DNA of 6,533 nt from Deltaproteobacteria bacterium (GCA_030642325.1 DAOWNY010000106.1:1-6533), one strand, 5' to 3'; positions 1 to 6,493 are shown, counted from the first letter of the stretch. Notes: a model not told the origin generated them from the letters alone. Program-made: numbers and translations.

Positions 1-1
1 C

Positions 2-238
2 ATCCGGCTTGCCCTTGGTGAAAAACTGCTGAAGGGTAATAAGGGTTTTTTTATTCTGGATGACCCACTGCTTAAGGCGGATACTAAAAGGCTGCAGATC
101 CAACTGGATATTTTAAGAAAACTTAGTGATTCCGGATGGCAGATCATCTATTTTACCGCCAAAGACGAGGTAAAAGCCGCCTTGATGGGAGCGATTGAGA
201 ACAACCAAGTAAAATACCACGAAATTGAAGGAGACTGA
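2..238 (+). CDS. C-terminal fragment of SMC/YhaN-like AAA ATPase (5' end outside window)
   Basis: Only the last 78 codons are inside the window, ending in TGA at 236-238. The fragment carries a Walker B-like strand FFILDDP followed by a D-loop-like stretch (LLKADTKRL), a helix, and the closing strand WQIIYFTA. This is the usual end of the ABC-type head domain in SbcC, RecN and YhaN-type ATPases; the LDDP form, rather than LDE, is most like the YhaN group. Such proteins have a long coiled coil between two half-heads and act on DNA ends, often with an SbcD/YhaM-type nuclease partner, but the parts that would settle this lie upstream of base 1. The switch histidine usual after the final strand is not obvious (FTAKDE). 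It runs convergent with the next gene, 86 bp apart, and I see no clear hairpin-plus-T-run terminator between them. The family call is fairly sure; the exact member is not. Confidence 0.75.
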   Translation: MRLALGEKLLKGNKGFFILDDPLLKADTKRLQIQLDILRKLSDSGWQIIYFTAKDEVKAALMGAIENNQVKYHEIEGD

Positions 239-324
239 TCACGCTGATACCTTCCATCTCCGAAAGCAGTTATTAAATCCTCTCACCTTGTAAATGTGAA
301 CTCAAGCCGGCATAAAACCATCTT

Positions 325-843
325 TTAAAAAAATCTGGACAATAGTGACCGGAAAAATTCTCGCGCCGCAGGATCAATCTGTTTTTGACTGCAAACGTAC
401 TCACCAAAACCTACCTGAGCCGGCACATATTTACCAATTGCAAGTTGACCAATGGCGACAATTCCGGTTGCCGGTTGTCCTGCCCCAAATATGAAACCCA
501 CCGCAATTTGACCGATTGCCACCAATCCCAAACCGGCCTGTCCCAAACCAAAAAGGAGGCCGACACCCAATTGCCCAACAGCGATAACTCCCAGTGAAGC
601 ATGACCTATTGCCAGGATTCCCACGGCAACTCTTCCTACCGCCACAACCCCTTTTGCCGTGATCCTTTTACCGGTTTGAGGGCAGATTCCGTATGTATAG
701 TGCAAAAGCGGCAGACCATAAATTGTTTTGGAAGATTTAAACTCAGCGAAGCGGGCGCCGGTTGAATACATATATCGGCGCCATACCCCCAAACCGGTTT
801 TTTCAACTTGATATTCAATATTTTCAAGCAGCATATTATTCAT
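325..843 (-). CDS. Uncharacterised protein with glycine-rich pentad repeats, 172 aa
   Basis: Function unknown. I prefer the ATG at 843 (MNNMLLEN...) because GGGGGTG lies about 4 nt upstream; a TTG at 855 would add four residues but has no good ribosome binding site. Residues 1-64 form a mixed N-terminal region containing SKTIYGLPLLHYTYG and TGKRITAKG. Residues about 66-147 are almost wholly hydrophobic with Gly every fifth residue, such as VVAVG RVAVG and IVAIG QLAIG. The pentads group in fours, giving four units of 20, 21, 21 and 20 residues. Polar R, H or Q occurs mainly at the first position of every second pentad. The tail (GEYVCSQKQIDPAAREFFRS) is polar. There is no signal peptide. From memory, an N-terminal GLPLxH motif followed by AKGxxAxG repeats occurs in uncharacterised proteins of several phyla; I could not check this. 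The repeats could form a quadrilateral beta-helix or pack in a membrane. A promoter-like extended -10 overlaps the upstream priA stop codon. Confidence 0.85.
   Translation of the reverse strand: MNNMLLENIEYQVEKTGLGVWRRYMYSTGARFAEFKSSKTIYGLPLLHYTYGICPQTGKRITAKGVVAVGRVAVGILAIGHASLGVIAVGQLGVGLLFGLGQAGLGLVAIGQIAVGFIFGAGQPATGIVAIGQLAIGKYVPAQVGFGEYVCSQKQIDPAAREFFRSLLSRFF
403..648 (-). repeat. Four tandem 20/21-codon repeats inside the 172-aa gene
   Basis: Four in-frame units of about 60-63 bp each encode four pentads ending mostly in Gly. The second and third units are the closest pair: VIAVG QLGVG LLFGLG QAGLG and LVAIG QIAVG FIFGAG QPATG. Both carry the same extra residue in pentad three. The fourth unit (IVAIG QLAIG KYVPA QVGFG) and the first (VVAVG RVAVG ILAIG HASLG) lack the insert. 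The match is seen at protein level; I did not align the DNA copies base by base. Confidence 0.85.
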
Positions 844-892
844 GCACACCCCCAAATCAGGATCAACCCTTATTACCTTGCCGACTTCAACT

Positions 893-901
893 ATTATAAC
901 A
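893..901 (-). promoter_or_regulatory. Extended -10 promoter candidate for the 172-aa gene
   Basis: On the minus strand TGT-TATAAT gives a TGn extended -10 with a perfect -10 hexamer at 893-898. It overlaps the last codons of priA, whose TAA stop at 894-896 is part of it. No good -35 is visible at 16-18 bp. The implied start near 886 leaves a leader of about 43 nt before the ATG at 843. This would let the small gene be expressed apart from priA. Confidence 0.4.
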
Positions 902-3332
902 TATTATAGGGATCAACATCCACTGTGAGATTTACTCCCTGATCAATCTGTTTTTGGTCAAGGGTATTGAACAGATTTCTTATAAAATTTTGGAGAGTTG
1001 CTCTTTTTGGTGCCTTAAGAAGGATCTGCCACCGGTGTTTTCCCTTAATCTTCGCCAGCGGAGCGGGTACGGGCCCCAGAACTTCCAGGTTTTTCCCCTC
1101 AACAAGACTGTGACAAATTTGCCCCAGTTTTCTAGAGGATTGTTCGGTGGCTTTTTCACTTTTCCCAGATAACCGGAGATTTACTAAATAGGAAAACGGC
1201 GGGTAACCAAACTCCTTTCTTAATGCCCGTTCTTTTTGAAAGAAGCCCGGATAATCATGATTTTTAGCGCTGGCAATACTGAAGTAGTCAGGATTAAAGG
1301 TTTGAATTATTACTTCCCCGAGCCGGTCTCCCCGTCCCGTCCGACCTGCTACCTGTGCGAGCAGTTGAAATGTTCTTTCACTGGCCCGAAAATCGGGGAG
1401 GTTTAAAGAAAGATCAGCGGATATCACTCCCACCAGAGTAACTCCGGGAAAATCATGCCCCTTGACAATCATCTGGGTTCCAACCAGGAGATCAATGTCT
1501 CCTTTTCGGAGGCTGGTCAGAATTTTTTGGTGGGACATCCTTTTAGTAGTGGTATCCCGATCCATGCGGCCCACTTTCACCCCGGGAAACAGCATCTTTA
1601 CTTCTTCTTCCAGTCTTTCCGTCCCCATACCGAAAAAATTCACCTGCAAGCCCTGACAAGCCGGACATATCGAGGATACGGGAATGGCATAATCACAATA
1701 ATGGCAGCGGAGTTTCCGGGTATGCAAATGATGGGTAAGAGTAACGCTGCAATTGGGACAGCGGAAGGTAAACCCGCAGTCCGGGCAGATGAGGAAGGTG
1801 GCAAAACCCCGCCGGTTTAAAAACAGCATAACCTGGTTCTTCTCTTCCAGATTAGCTCTAATTGCGTCGATTAAGACCCTGGATAAGATGAGATACTCCC
1901 CCTTCTTTTTGGGCTCTTTTTTCATGTCCACGATCCTTACCCGGGGCATGGGCCGGCCTTCTACTCTTAAAGGGAGATGTAGTCGGGTTAGTTTCCCCTT
2001 CTCAGTGTTATCAAAAGACTCCACCGAGGGGGTGGCGGAACCGAGAACCACCACGGCACCTGAAAGCTTTGCCCGGACCAGGGCAATATCCCGGGCATGA
2101 TATTTTAACCGGTCATCCTGTTTATAGGAAGAATCATGCTCCTCATCAACTATAATGATCCCCAGATCATCTACCGGGGCAAAAACGGCAGATCGGGCCC
2201 CGATCACTATCTTTGCTTCCCCTCTTTTAATCCTTCGCCACTGATCATATCGCTCCCCCGGGGAAATCCCGCTGTGCAGTAAACCTATTGTATCCCCAAA
2301 ATGAGATCGAAACCGTTCTACCAGCTGGGGGGTGAGGGCGATTTCCGGAACCAGGACGATTGCCCCTTTTTTTCGGTCCCTTGCCGCCTTTATTGCCCTA
2401 AGATAAACTTCGGTTTTTCCGGAACCGGTCACTCCGTAAAGGAGATAAGGGGAATAGGTTGCGGAGACAATACCCTCCATAATACGGGAAAGAGAATATT
2501 TTTGATCCCTGGTTAGCTCATAGTTTTTTTTATCTTCAAAACACTCCAATTCCACAGGAGAGCGGTAAACTTCCTCTTCCTTCAGGGCGATAAAACCTCT
2601 TTCTTCAAGCCGCCTTACAGGAGAGGAGATCTCACCAAACTCTTTCCTTAGGTGAGGAAGAGAAATTTTATTTTTCTTTTTGATAAAAGATAGGATCTCC
2701 CCCTGTTTGAAAGATAATTTTTCCTCCTCTTTTTTTACCCCATCCAGATAATGGGCAAACCTTATCTTTTTTGGTCTGGTTTGCACCTTATTCAACTGAT
2801 GAACAAGTTTAACGATTTCTTCCTTCTGCCAGAAATTGAGTAAATGATAGGGGGATTCATGGCGGTGGTCTTTTAAAAACCGGGATCTTGAACGGATCTC
2901 CCCCTTTTCGATCCTTGTAAGAATTTTCCACTGAGGGTCACCCGTTGTAAGGGATTTTAAATACTCCTTCCCCTTTTCGGTGAGGATAATCCTCAGCCGG
3001 GTCCCGATATTAATGCCGCCGGGAAGAGCGGTCTTGAGAACTTCACCCAGGGGGGCCAGATAATAGTTGGCCACCCACTGAAAAAAGGGGACCATTTCCG
3101 GAGAAAAGAGAGGGATATCGTCAAGAATATCAATGATTTCTTTGGTATCTTTCCAGACGGATTCACCAAGAACCGTCAGGACGTAACCGGTTATTTTTCT
3201 TCCTCCAAAAGGGACCAGCACCCTCTTGCCCACATCAATGGAATTGACTAATTTTTCAGGAACCTGATAGTGGAAAGTCTTAAAGATGGGAAGGCCCACT
3301 GCCACTTCAATAAAAATTACCATGCCCGCCAT
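894..3332 (-). CDS. priA: Primosomal protein N' (replication restart helicase PriA), 812 aa
   Basis: PriA is a 3'-to-5' superfamily 2 helicase that recognises stalled forks and loads the primosome for replication restart. Counting from the ATG at 3332: an N-terminal fork-binding region (about 1-100, starting MAGMVIFIEVAVGLP); a winged-helix and linker region (to about 270); Walker A GVTGSGKTEVY at 300-310; Walker B DEEHD at 396-400; motif III GSATPS at 431-436; eight zinc-binding cysteines in four CxxC pairs at 516/519, 525/528, 543/546 and 556/559; a second helicase domain with GTQMIVKGHDFP near 618-629 and QVAGRTGRG at 660-668; and the C-terminal domain typical of PriA. All key residues are present and the length is normal. 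The ATG at 3332 has AAGGGA about 5 nt upstream; an upstream TTG at 3359 lacks such a site, and the ATG at 3323 is an alternative. It follows galU by 114 bp on the same strand with only weak promoter-like sequence between, so read-through from galU is likely. Confidence 0.97.
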   Translation of the reverse strand: MAGMVIFIEVAVGLPIFKTFHYQVPEKLVNSIDVGKRVLVPFGGRKITGYVLTVLGESVWKDTKEIIDILDDIPLFSPEMVPFFQWVANYYLAPLGEVLKTALPGGINIGTRLRIILTEKGKEYLKSLTTGDPQWKILTRIEKGEIRSRSRFLKDHRHESPYHLLNFWQKEEIVKLVHQLNKVQTRPKKIRFAHYLDGVKKEEEKLSFKQGEILSFIKKKNKISLPHLRKEFGEISSPVRRLEERGFIALKEEEVYRSPVELECFEDKKNYELTRDQKYSLSRIMEGIVSATYSPYLLYGVTGSGKTEVYLRAIKAARDRKKGAIVLVPEIALTPQLVERFRSHFGDTIGLLHSGISPGERYDQWRRIKRGEAKIVIGARSAVFAPVDDLGIIIVDEEHDSSYKQDDRLKYHARDIALVRAKLSGAVVVLGSATPSVESFDNTEKGKLTRLHLPLRVEGRPMPRVRIVDMKKEPKKKGEYLILSRVLIDAIRANLEEKNQVMLFLNRRGFATFLICPDCGFTFRCPNCSVTLTHHLHTRKLRCHYCDYAIPVSSICPACQGLQVNFFGMGTERLEEEVKMLFPGVKVGRMDRDTTTKRMSHQKILTSLRKGDIDLLVGTQMIVKGHDFPGVTLVGVISADLSLNLPDFRASERTFQLLAQVAGRTGRGDRLGEVIIQTFNPDYFSIASAKNHDYPGFFQKERALRKEFGYPPFSYLVNLRLSGKSEKATEQSSRKLGQICHSLVEGKNLEVLGPVPAPLAKIKGKHRWQILLKAPKRATLQNFIRNLFNTLDQKQIDQGVNLTVDVDPYNML

Positions 3333-3446
3333 CTTTTCCCTTGGATTTGTATGAATCAAGGTTTAAAGTTACAAAATATGAAGAGCACAAAGCAGCCAAC
3401 CATAAACTTTGGATCATGAGCCCGGCACAACCTGAGTAACTATGAT

Positions 3447-4307
3447 TTACAGCACCTCATCAAGGAAGGACCTCAGTTTATTGCCCAGCTGAGGGTCTTT
3501 CAGGGCGTAGGCAACAGTGGCCCGAACAAATCCGAATTTATCGCCGATATCGTATCGGTCTCCGCTAAAGACAAAGCCGTAGAGATTTTTTTGTCGGGCC
3601 AGCTTCAGCAAACCATCGGTCAATTGAATTTCTTTGCTCACCGGATCGGGTTGAAGATTTTCTAAGATAGTAAAAATCTGTGGCGGAAGGATGTATCTGC
3701 CGATAATAGCCAGATTAGTGGGGGCGGTCCCTGGTTTTGGTTTCTCAATTATCTCTCTGATCTGAAAAACCCCTTCTGCCACTTCATCTCCCTCGATGAT
3801 GCCGTAAAGATGGGTTTGGTCGTCCGGAACCCGCCTAAGAGCGATGACCGCCTTTTGGTGCTTTAAAAAGAGCTCGATCATCTGTTTGGTTAAGGGAGGA
3901 TTGGTATCTACCATATCATCCCCCAAAAGGAGGGCAAAGGGCTCTTCTCCCACCACCTCCTTGGCACAAAGAACTGCATGTCCAAGCCCCAGGGGTTTTT
4001 TTTGGCGAACGGCAATAATTTTCGCCAGATTAGAGATATCCCGGACCAGCTTAAGCAGGTCTTTCTTTCCCCTGTTTTCCAGATAGTACTCAAGCTCCCC
4101 GGAAACATCAAAATGATCGATTATACTATCTTTTCCCCTCCCGGTAATCAGGACAACCTCCTGCAGACCCGAATCAACCGCTTCTTCTACAATATACTGG
4201 ATGGCGGGCTTATCGATAATGGGAAGCATTTCTTTGGGGGTAGCCTTGGTGGCCGGCAAAAACCTGGTTCCTAGTCCCGCCACCGGTATTACCGCTTTTT
4301 TTATCAA
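3447..4307 (-). CDS. galU: UTP-glucose-1-phosphate uridylyltransferase, 286 aa
   Basis: The enzyme makes UDP-glucose and pyrophosphate from UTP and glucose 1-phosphate, feeding cell-wall, glycolipid and exopolysaccharide synthesis in the cytoplasm. Counting from the TTG at 4307, the nucleotide-binding signature GLGTRFLPATK is at 11-21, followed by KEMLPIIDKPAIQYI; QKKPLGLGHAV is at 102-112; the metal-binding LGDD at 128-131; EKPKP at 188-192; and GDRYDIGDKFGF at 249-260, which marks GalU rather than other sugar nucleotidyltransferases. Length fits the family. I choose TTG 4307 because a perfect AGGAGG (4315-4320) sits 7 nt upstream and the protein then begins MIKKAVIPVAG as usual. The in-frame ATG at 4334 has no ribosome binding site and would place the AGGAGG inside the gene. 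It is preceded by a strong promoter and a long leader, and followed by priA. Confidence 0.96.
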   Translation of the reverse strand: MIKKAVIPVAGLGTRFLPATKATPKEMLPIIDKPAIQYIVEEAVDSGLQEVVLITGRGKDSIIDHFDVSGELEYYLENRGKKDLLKLVRDISNLAKIIAVRQKKPLGLGHAVLCAKEVVGEEPFALLLGDDMVDTNPPLTKQMIELFLKHQKAVIALRRVPDDQTHLYGIIEGDEVAEGVFQIREIIEKPKPGTAPTNLAIIGRYILPPQIFTILENLQPDPVSKEIQLTDGLLKLARQKNLYGFVFSGDRYDIGDKFGFVRATVAYALKDPQLGNKLRSFLDEVL

Positions 4308-4536
4308 TTTAATCCCTCCTGACGGCAGCTTCATTGTAACTCTATTCAGGTAAGATAGACTGTAACCGTTTACGATTCACGGTTTTCCAATAAAATGAAT
4401 TTTATAACGATAAAAAACATGCCGGCCGTCGATTCCAATTATTGTTCGTGGAAAATATATAATTATCTGTTGGAAGCAACCGGCTTTTCCTGACAGTCTT
4501 CAGCCCTTCACCCCAAATACCTGAGCAGTTACAGAT
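4308..4536 (-). promoter_or_regulatory. Long, possibly structured 5' leader of galU
   Basis: From the inferred start near 4536 the galU transcript would carry about 229 untranslated nt. Its first bases, ATCTGT (4531-4536), can pair with ACAGAT (4465-4470), closing a region with small hairpins: GTTG-CTTC-CAAC (4469-4480), and either CTGA/TCAG (4490-4503) or GGCT/AGCC. An alternative 8-bp pairing (two of them G-U) joins 4477-4484 with 4421-4428 and is followed after 3 nt by six T (4412-4417), like an attenuator. I recognise no known riboswitch motif. The structures were found by eye and no folding was computed. A heptamer-repeat cluster occupies 4361-4388. Confidence 0.35.
4361..4388 (+). repeat. 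Degenerate heptamer cluster with inverted repeat in galU leader
   Basis: Read in 7-bp steps the plus strand gives TGTAACC GTTTACG ATTCACG GTTTTCC. The middle two each differ by one base from GTTCACG, the heptamer seen at the right end of the window. The same bases form an inverted repeat, AACCGT (4364-4369) and ACGGTT (4379-4384) with a 9-nt spacer, so it could equally be a small hairpin or an operator. Confidence 0.45.
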
Positions 4537-4542
4537 TTTTTA

Positions 4543-4571
4543 ACTATAATCTAAAACAGCTGCCTGGTCAA
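4543..4571 (-). promoter_or_regulatory. Sigma-A-type promoter for galU
   Basis: The minus strand reads TTGACC (4566-4571), a 17-bp spacer, then TATAGT (4543-4548); each hexamer matches five of six consensus bases. The predicted start is near 4536. No reading frame in the leader suggests an intervening gene, so galU is the likely target. Confidence 0.6.
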
Positions 4572-4665
4572 CCATAAGAAGGTAATTGCCAAAGGAGGAA
4601 CTAAAGTTAAGTAAAAAGTATTATTTCAGCTTTGCAAATTATGGCCATTTCGACGGCAATGGAGG

Positions 4666-5640
4666 TTACGGAGATAATCTTATTTTGGTAAGGACTCCGG
4701 AATGATCCGAAACCCAATCAACATCGGAGTTAAATACGACCACACTATCCTCAATCTGCAAATCCCTGGTAAAAATATAATCAATCCGCTCCGGATCCGG
4801 TTGATTCGTAAAAGGATTATCGTGAACCGCATAGGTGCAGCCTTCATATCCATTTTCCTCGGAGCAACAGTCCCCACAGTCATTAGCCGCCGCATAACTA
4901 TCGAGAAATCCGGAGTTGACTATCAGCTCATGTACAGGTATGTCATTTACAATATTGATGTCTGCATTAAAATCCCCACCAAGAATTACGGGATTTTCTC
5001 CCCACACCATATCTTCCAATTTATCTATAAATTCCAGGATCAGCCATGTTTGTTCGGAACGATCGATTGGATCACAGTAGGCACACAAATGAGTATTGTA
5101 GACATTTATTTTGCCAAAACCGGGTATTTTAATGCGGGACATCATTATTTTTCGTCTTAAAGATACGGTAACGTCCCGCCAGGGTTCTTCCGACACAAAA
5201 GGGAGCGTCTTTGCAATGGTGAAGATAATTTGACAACGGCTTAAAATCGCATTTCCAACAACAAGAACCCCAGGCATTCCATTAACCATCCGGTAACGAA
5301 GATTGTAAGTAATTCCTTGCTCGGCAAGCAGCCTTTGCAAATCCAGACTGCTGTTAATTGTTCCTGACAGGGGACCGCCAACTACTTCCTGCAATAAAAC
5401 AATGTCAACCGGATCTCCCCCATCTTCATGCTCGGCTATAAAATCGGCCAGCTTGGCCAGCCTGTCCTCCCTATTACTTATTTCAGAAAATAACAGATTA
5501 ATTGTCAACACATTGAGAAACCCCCTGTCCATGGCATCAGCACAGGCAGTTTCCCCGGGCCAAACCATGGGTGGATTGGGAACTAACATAATAAAAATAG
5601 TTAAACAAATTACGCATTTTGCAAAATTGAAAGATATCAT
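4666..5640 (-). CDS. Secreted endonuclease/exonuclease/phosphatase-family protein, 324 aa
   Basis: A metal-dependent phosphodiesterase fold shared by DNase I, exonuclease III, neutral sphingomyelinases and inositol phosphatases; the substrate here is not known. Motifs in order: LTINLLF (Asn48), LLQEV (Glu85, metal ligand), NTHL (His184), GGDFNAD (Asp223, Asn225), RIDYIF (Asp287) and SDHSG (Asp312-His313, catalytic pair). All expected catalytic positions are present. The N-terminus has Lys8, a hydrophobic core about 9-22, and ADA at 34-36 as a possible signal peptidase site, so export is likely. Ten cysteines occur, including CAYC (186-189) and a CGDCC plus Cys268 group, which might form disulfides or bind metal. 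The ATG at 5640 has AGGGAGG 5 nt upstream. A promoter lies just before it; galU follows 358 bp away with its own promoter, so the gene is probably transcribed alone. I see no clear terminator after it. Confidence 0.88.
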   Translation of the reverse strand: MISFNFAKCVICLTIFIMLVPNPPMVWPGETACADAMDRGFLNVLTINLLFSEISNREDRLAKLADFIAEHEDGGDPVDIVLLQEVVGGPLSGTINSSLDLQRLLAEQGITYNLRYRMVNGMPGVLVVGNAILSRCQIIFTIAKTLPFVSEEPWRDVTVSLRRKIMMSRIKIPGFGKINVYNTHLCAYCDPIDRSEQTWLILEFIDKLEDMVWGENPVILGGDFNADINIVNDIPVHELIVNSGFLDSYAAANDCGDCCSEENGYEGCTYAVHDNPFTNQPDPERIDYIFTRDLQIEDSVVVFNSDVDWVSDHSGVLTKIRLSP

Positions 5641-5689
5641 TTGATCCTCCCTGATAAACTGGTTCCCTTCCCATCATCATTTTCCCAGA

Positions 5690-5718
5690 ATATTACCCCG
5701 GTTTATTGATATTTTCAA
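5690..5718 (-). promoter_or_regulatory. Sigma-A-type promoter for the secreted phosphodiesterase gene
   Basis: The minus strand reads TTGAAA (5713-5718), 17 bp, then TAATAT (5690-5695). The predicted start near 5683 gives a leader of about 43 nt. The -35 lies within an inverted repeat, TATTGA (5704-5709) and TCAATA (5715-5720), that could be an operator. Confidence 0.5.
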
Positions 5719-5881
5719 TATAATAATCACCCTGTAGTTTAATAAATTGCGTTAGCCGAGATTTGAACAGCCCCTGCGGATAACGGTTATGAATTATTTT
5801 TAATCGCAAAATACCCGGATCGGCATAACAGCTAAGGCAAGATAAAGCTAAGTAATCAGTTGACTGAATTATGTTTCTATG

Positions 5882-6151
5882 TTAATCATAATGCAGCGGG
5901 GCCAAAACTCCGGCTCCGGCCATCAAGACAGGAAAACTTTGTTATCTTTCAAAATCGTCCAAACTCCTCCAACACCATCAAGATGGATTATATTACCTGC
6001 AATAATAAAAAATCGAAGCCCCGGATTAGCGTACTGGTGTGCAAAAACTGTAAACGAAATAAAAATTGCACTAATTACCGGCATTATCTTCAGCCCCCAT
6101 TATTCCCTCAGCTACTGAAACGGTCAACAATAAAAAAAACGGGGTATCCAT
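5882..6151 (-). pseudogene. Decayed small hydrophobic (membrane) protein gene
   Basis: A composite minus-strand reading shows membrane-protein character across two frame changes. The first frame runs from ATG 6151 (MDTPFFLLLTVSVAEGIMG) and stops after GAEDNAGN. Removing one G from the GGGGG run (plus-strand C at 6094-6098) joins it as MGLKI to an open frame of 53 codons at 5923-6084 (MPVISAIFISFTVFAHQY..., then LRFFIIAGNIIHLDGVGGVW). That frame stops at TGA 5923-5925. One added base there restores the first frame, giving LMAGAGVLAPLHYD and TAA at 5882-5884. The composite of about 89 residues has three hydrophobic segments. Its first codons fall in the left terminal repeat of the adjacent element, so the true 5' end may have been lost to that insertion. 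No family is recognised. If only one piece is expressed, 5923-6084 could be a small membrane protein, but its ribosome binding site (GGGGG about 9 nt away) is poor. Confidence 0.45.
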
Positions 6152-6162
6152 TTGACTCAACC
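6141..6162 (+). repeat. Left terminal inverted repeat
   Basis: Begins GGGGTATCCA and ends TTGACTCAACC. It pairs with 6265-6286 at 20 of 22 positions; the mismatches are at the eighth and eleventh bases. Confidence 0.75.
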
Positions 6163-6264
6163 TGATCTTTTTAACTGGTTGAATCCGTTACATTTTCGAT
6201 CATTTTTTAGATAGACAACCAAATAGACAAAAAGCCTCTATTATCACATAGATAGCTTTATTAT

Positions 6265-6286
6265 GGTTGAGTCAAGTGCATACCCC
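6265..6286 (-). repeat. Right terminal inverted repeat
   Basis: On the minus strand it begins GGGGTATGCA and ends TTGACTCAACC, facing the left repeat. Homology stops abruptly inside both repeats, which supports a real terminal repeat rather than a long palindrome. Confidence 0.75.
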
Positions 6287-6305
6287 CATAAAAAAATAAG
6301 TGGCC

Positions 6306-6340
6306 GTTCACGGCTATCATTTCACGGTTCACTGTTTTTT
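6306..6340 (+). repeat. Heptamer repeat cluster, consensus GTTCACG (left copy)
   Basis: In 7-bp steps: GTTCACG GCTATCA TTTCACG GTTCACT GTTTTTT. Three of the five steps match the heptamer with at most one change, in strict phase. It starts 20 bp beyond the right end of the 146-bp element. Confidence 0.5.
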
Positions 6341-6493
6341 TATTGAATTATGCAGCACTTACAAGCATTTTAATCAGAAACTTAAACCTTTGAATCAGTT
6401 TTTTGAATTTTTTCAGAAAAAATATTTTAACTTCACATGCAATCTAAAATTGAATTCTCAGTTCAGCATCAAGGCATTTCGCCAATATGCTTC
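6341..6493. other. AT-rich non-coding stretch between inverted heptamer clusters
   Basis: About 29% GC by hand count (43 of 150), clearly lower than the genes to the left. No convincing gene: a 68-codon frame starting with GTG at 6300 crosses it but is low-complexity and lacks a ribosome binding site. It contains a near-perfect palindrome, ATTTTTTC-A-GAAAAAAT, at 6407-6423. It may be the core of an element bounded by the two clusters. Confidence 0.4.

Larger units (their letters stand above)
6141..6286. mobile_element. 146-bp MITE-like element or IS remnant
   Basis: The ends are 22-bp inverted repeats matching at 20 positions: left 6141-6162 and right 6265-6286. Each reads inward from GGGGTAT and finishes TTGACTCAACC. 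The roughly 100 bp between holds no gene and no sign of a transposase. It contains a direct repeat ATAGACAA at 6211-6218 and 6223-6230. Nearly adjacent to both ends lies ATAAAAAAA (6130-6138 and 6288-6296), a possible target duplication, but it is low-complexity and offset by one or two bases from the repeat ends. The size and structure suit a non-autonomous element moved by a transposase elsewhere in the genome. The IS family is not recognised. Confidence 0.65.

Noticed and set aside
239..324. Bidirectional terminator between the convergent genes
   Set aside because: Looked for a GC-rich hairpin with a T-run on either strand; only a 4-bp TCAC/GTGA pairing without a T-run was found.
1455..1820. 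Plus-strand open frame of 121 codons
   Set aside because: Antisense shadow of the priA zinc-binding and helicase region, where every PriA motif is intact on the minus strand.
3333..3446. Separate priA promoter
   Set aside because: The best pairs (TTGTGC with TTTAAA at 17 bp, or TTGGCT with TATTTT at 15 bp) match consensus poorly, so read-through from galU is a simpler explanation.
4591..4598. Perfect plus-strand AAAGGAGG
   Set aside because: No start codon follows at a usable distance and no plus-strand gene lies downstream; it is probably chance.
4702..5160. Plus-strand open frame of 152 codons
   Set aside because: Antisense shadow of the phosphodiesterase gene, whose catalytic motifs are on the minus strand.
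5693..5881. Minus-strand open frame of about 62 codons just downstream of the decayed gene
   Set aside because: It reads plausibly near its end (KLQGDYYIENINKPG) and is in the same frame as the last decayed segment, but has no early start codon, overlaps the phosphodiesterase promoter and matches no family I know; chance cannot be excluded.
5860..6165. Plus-strand open frame of 101 codons starting with TTG
   Set aside because: No ribosome binding site, no recognisable protein character, and it lies opposite the minus-strand hydrophobic frames that look more like real, if broken, coding sequence.
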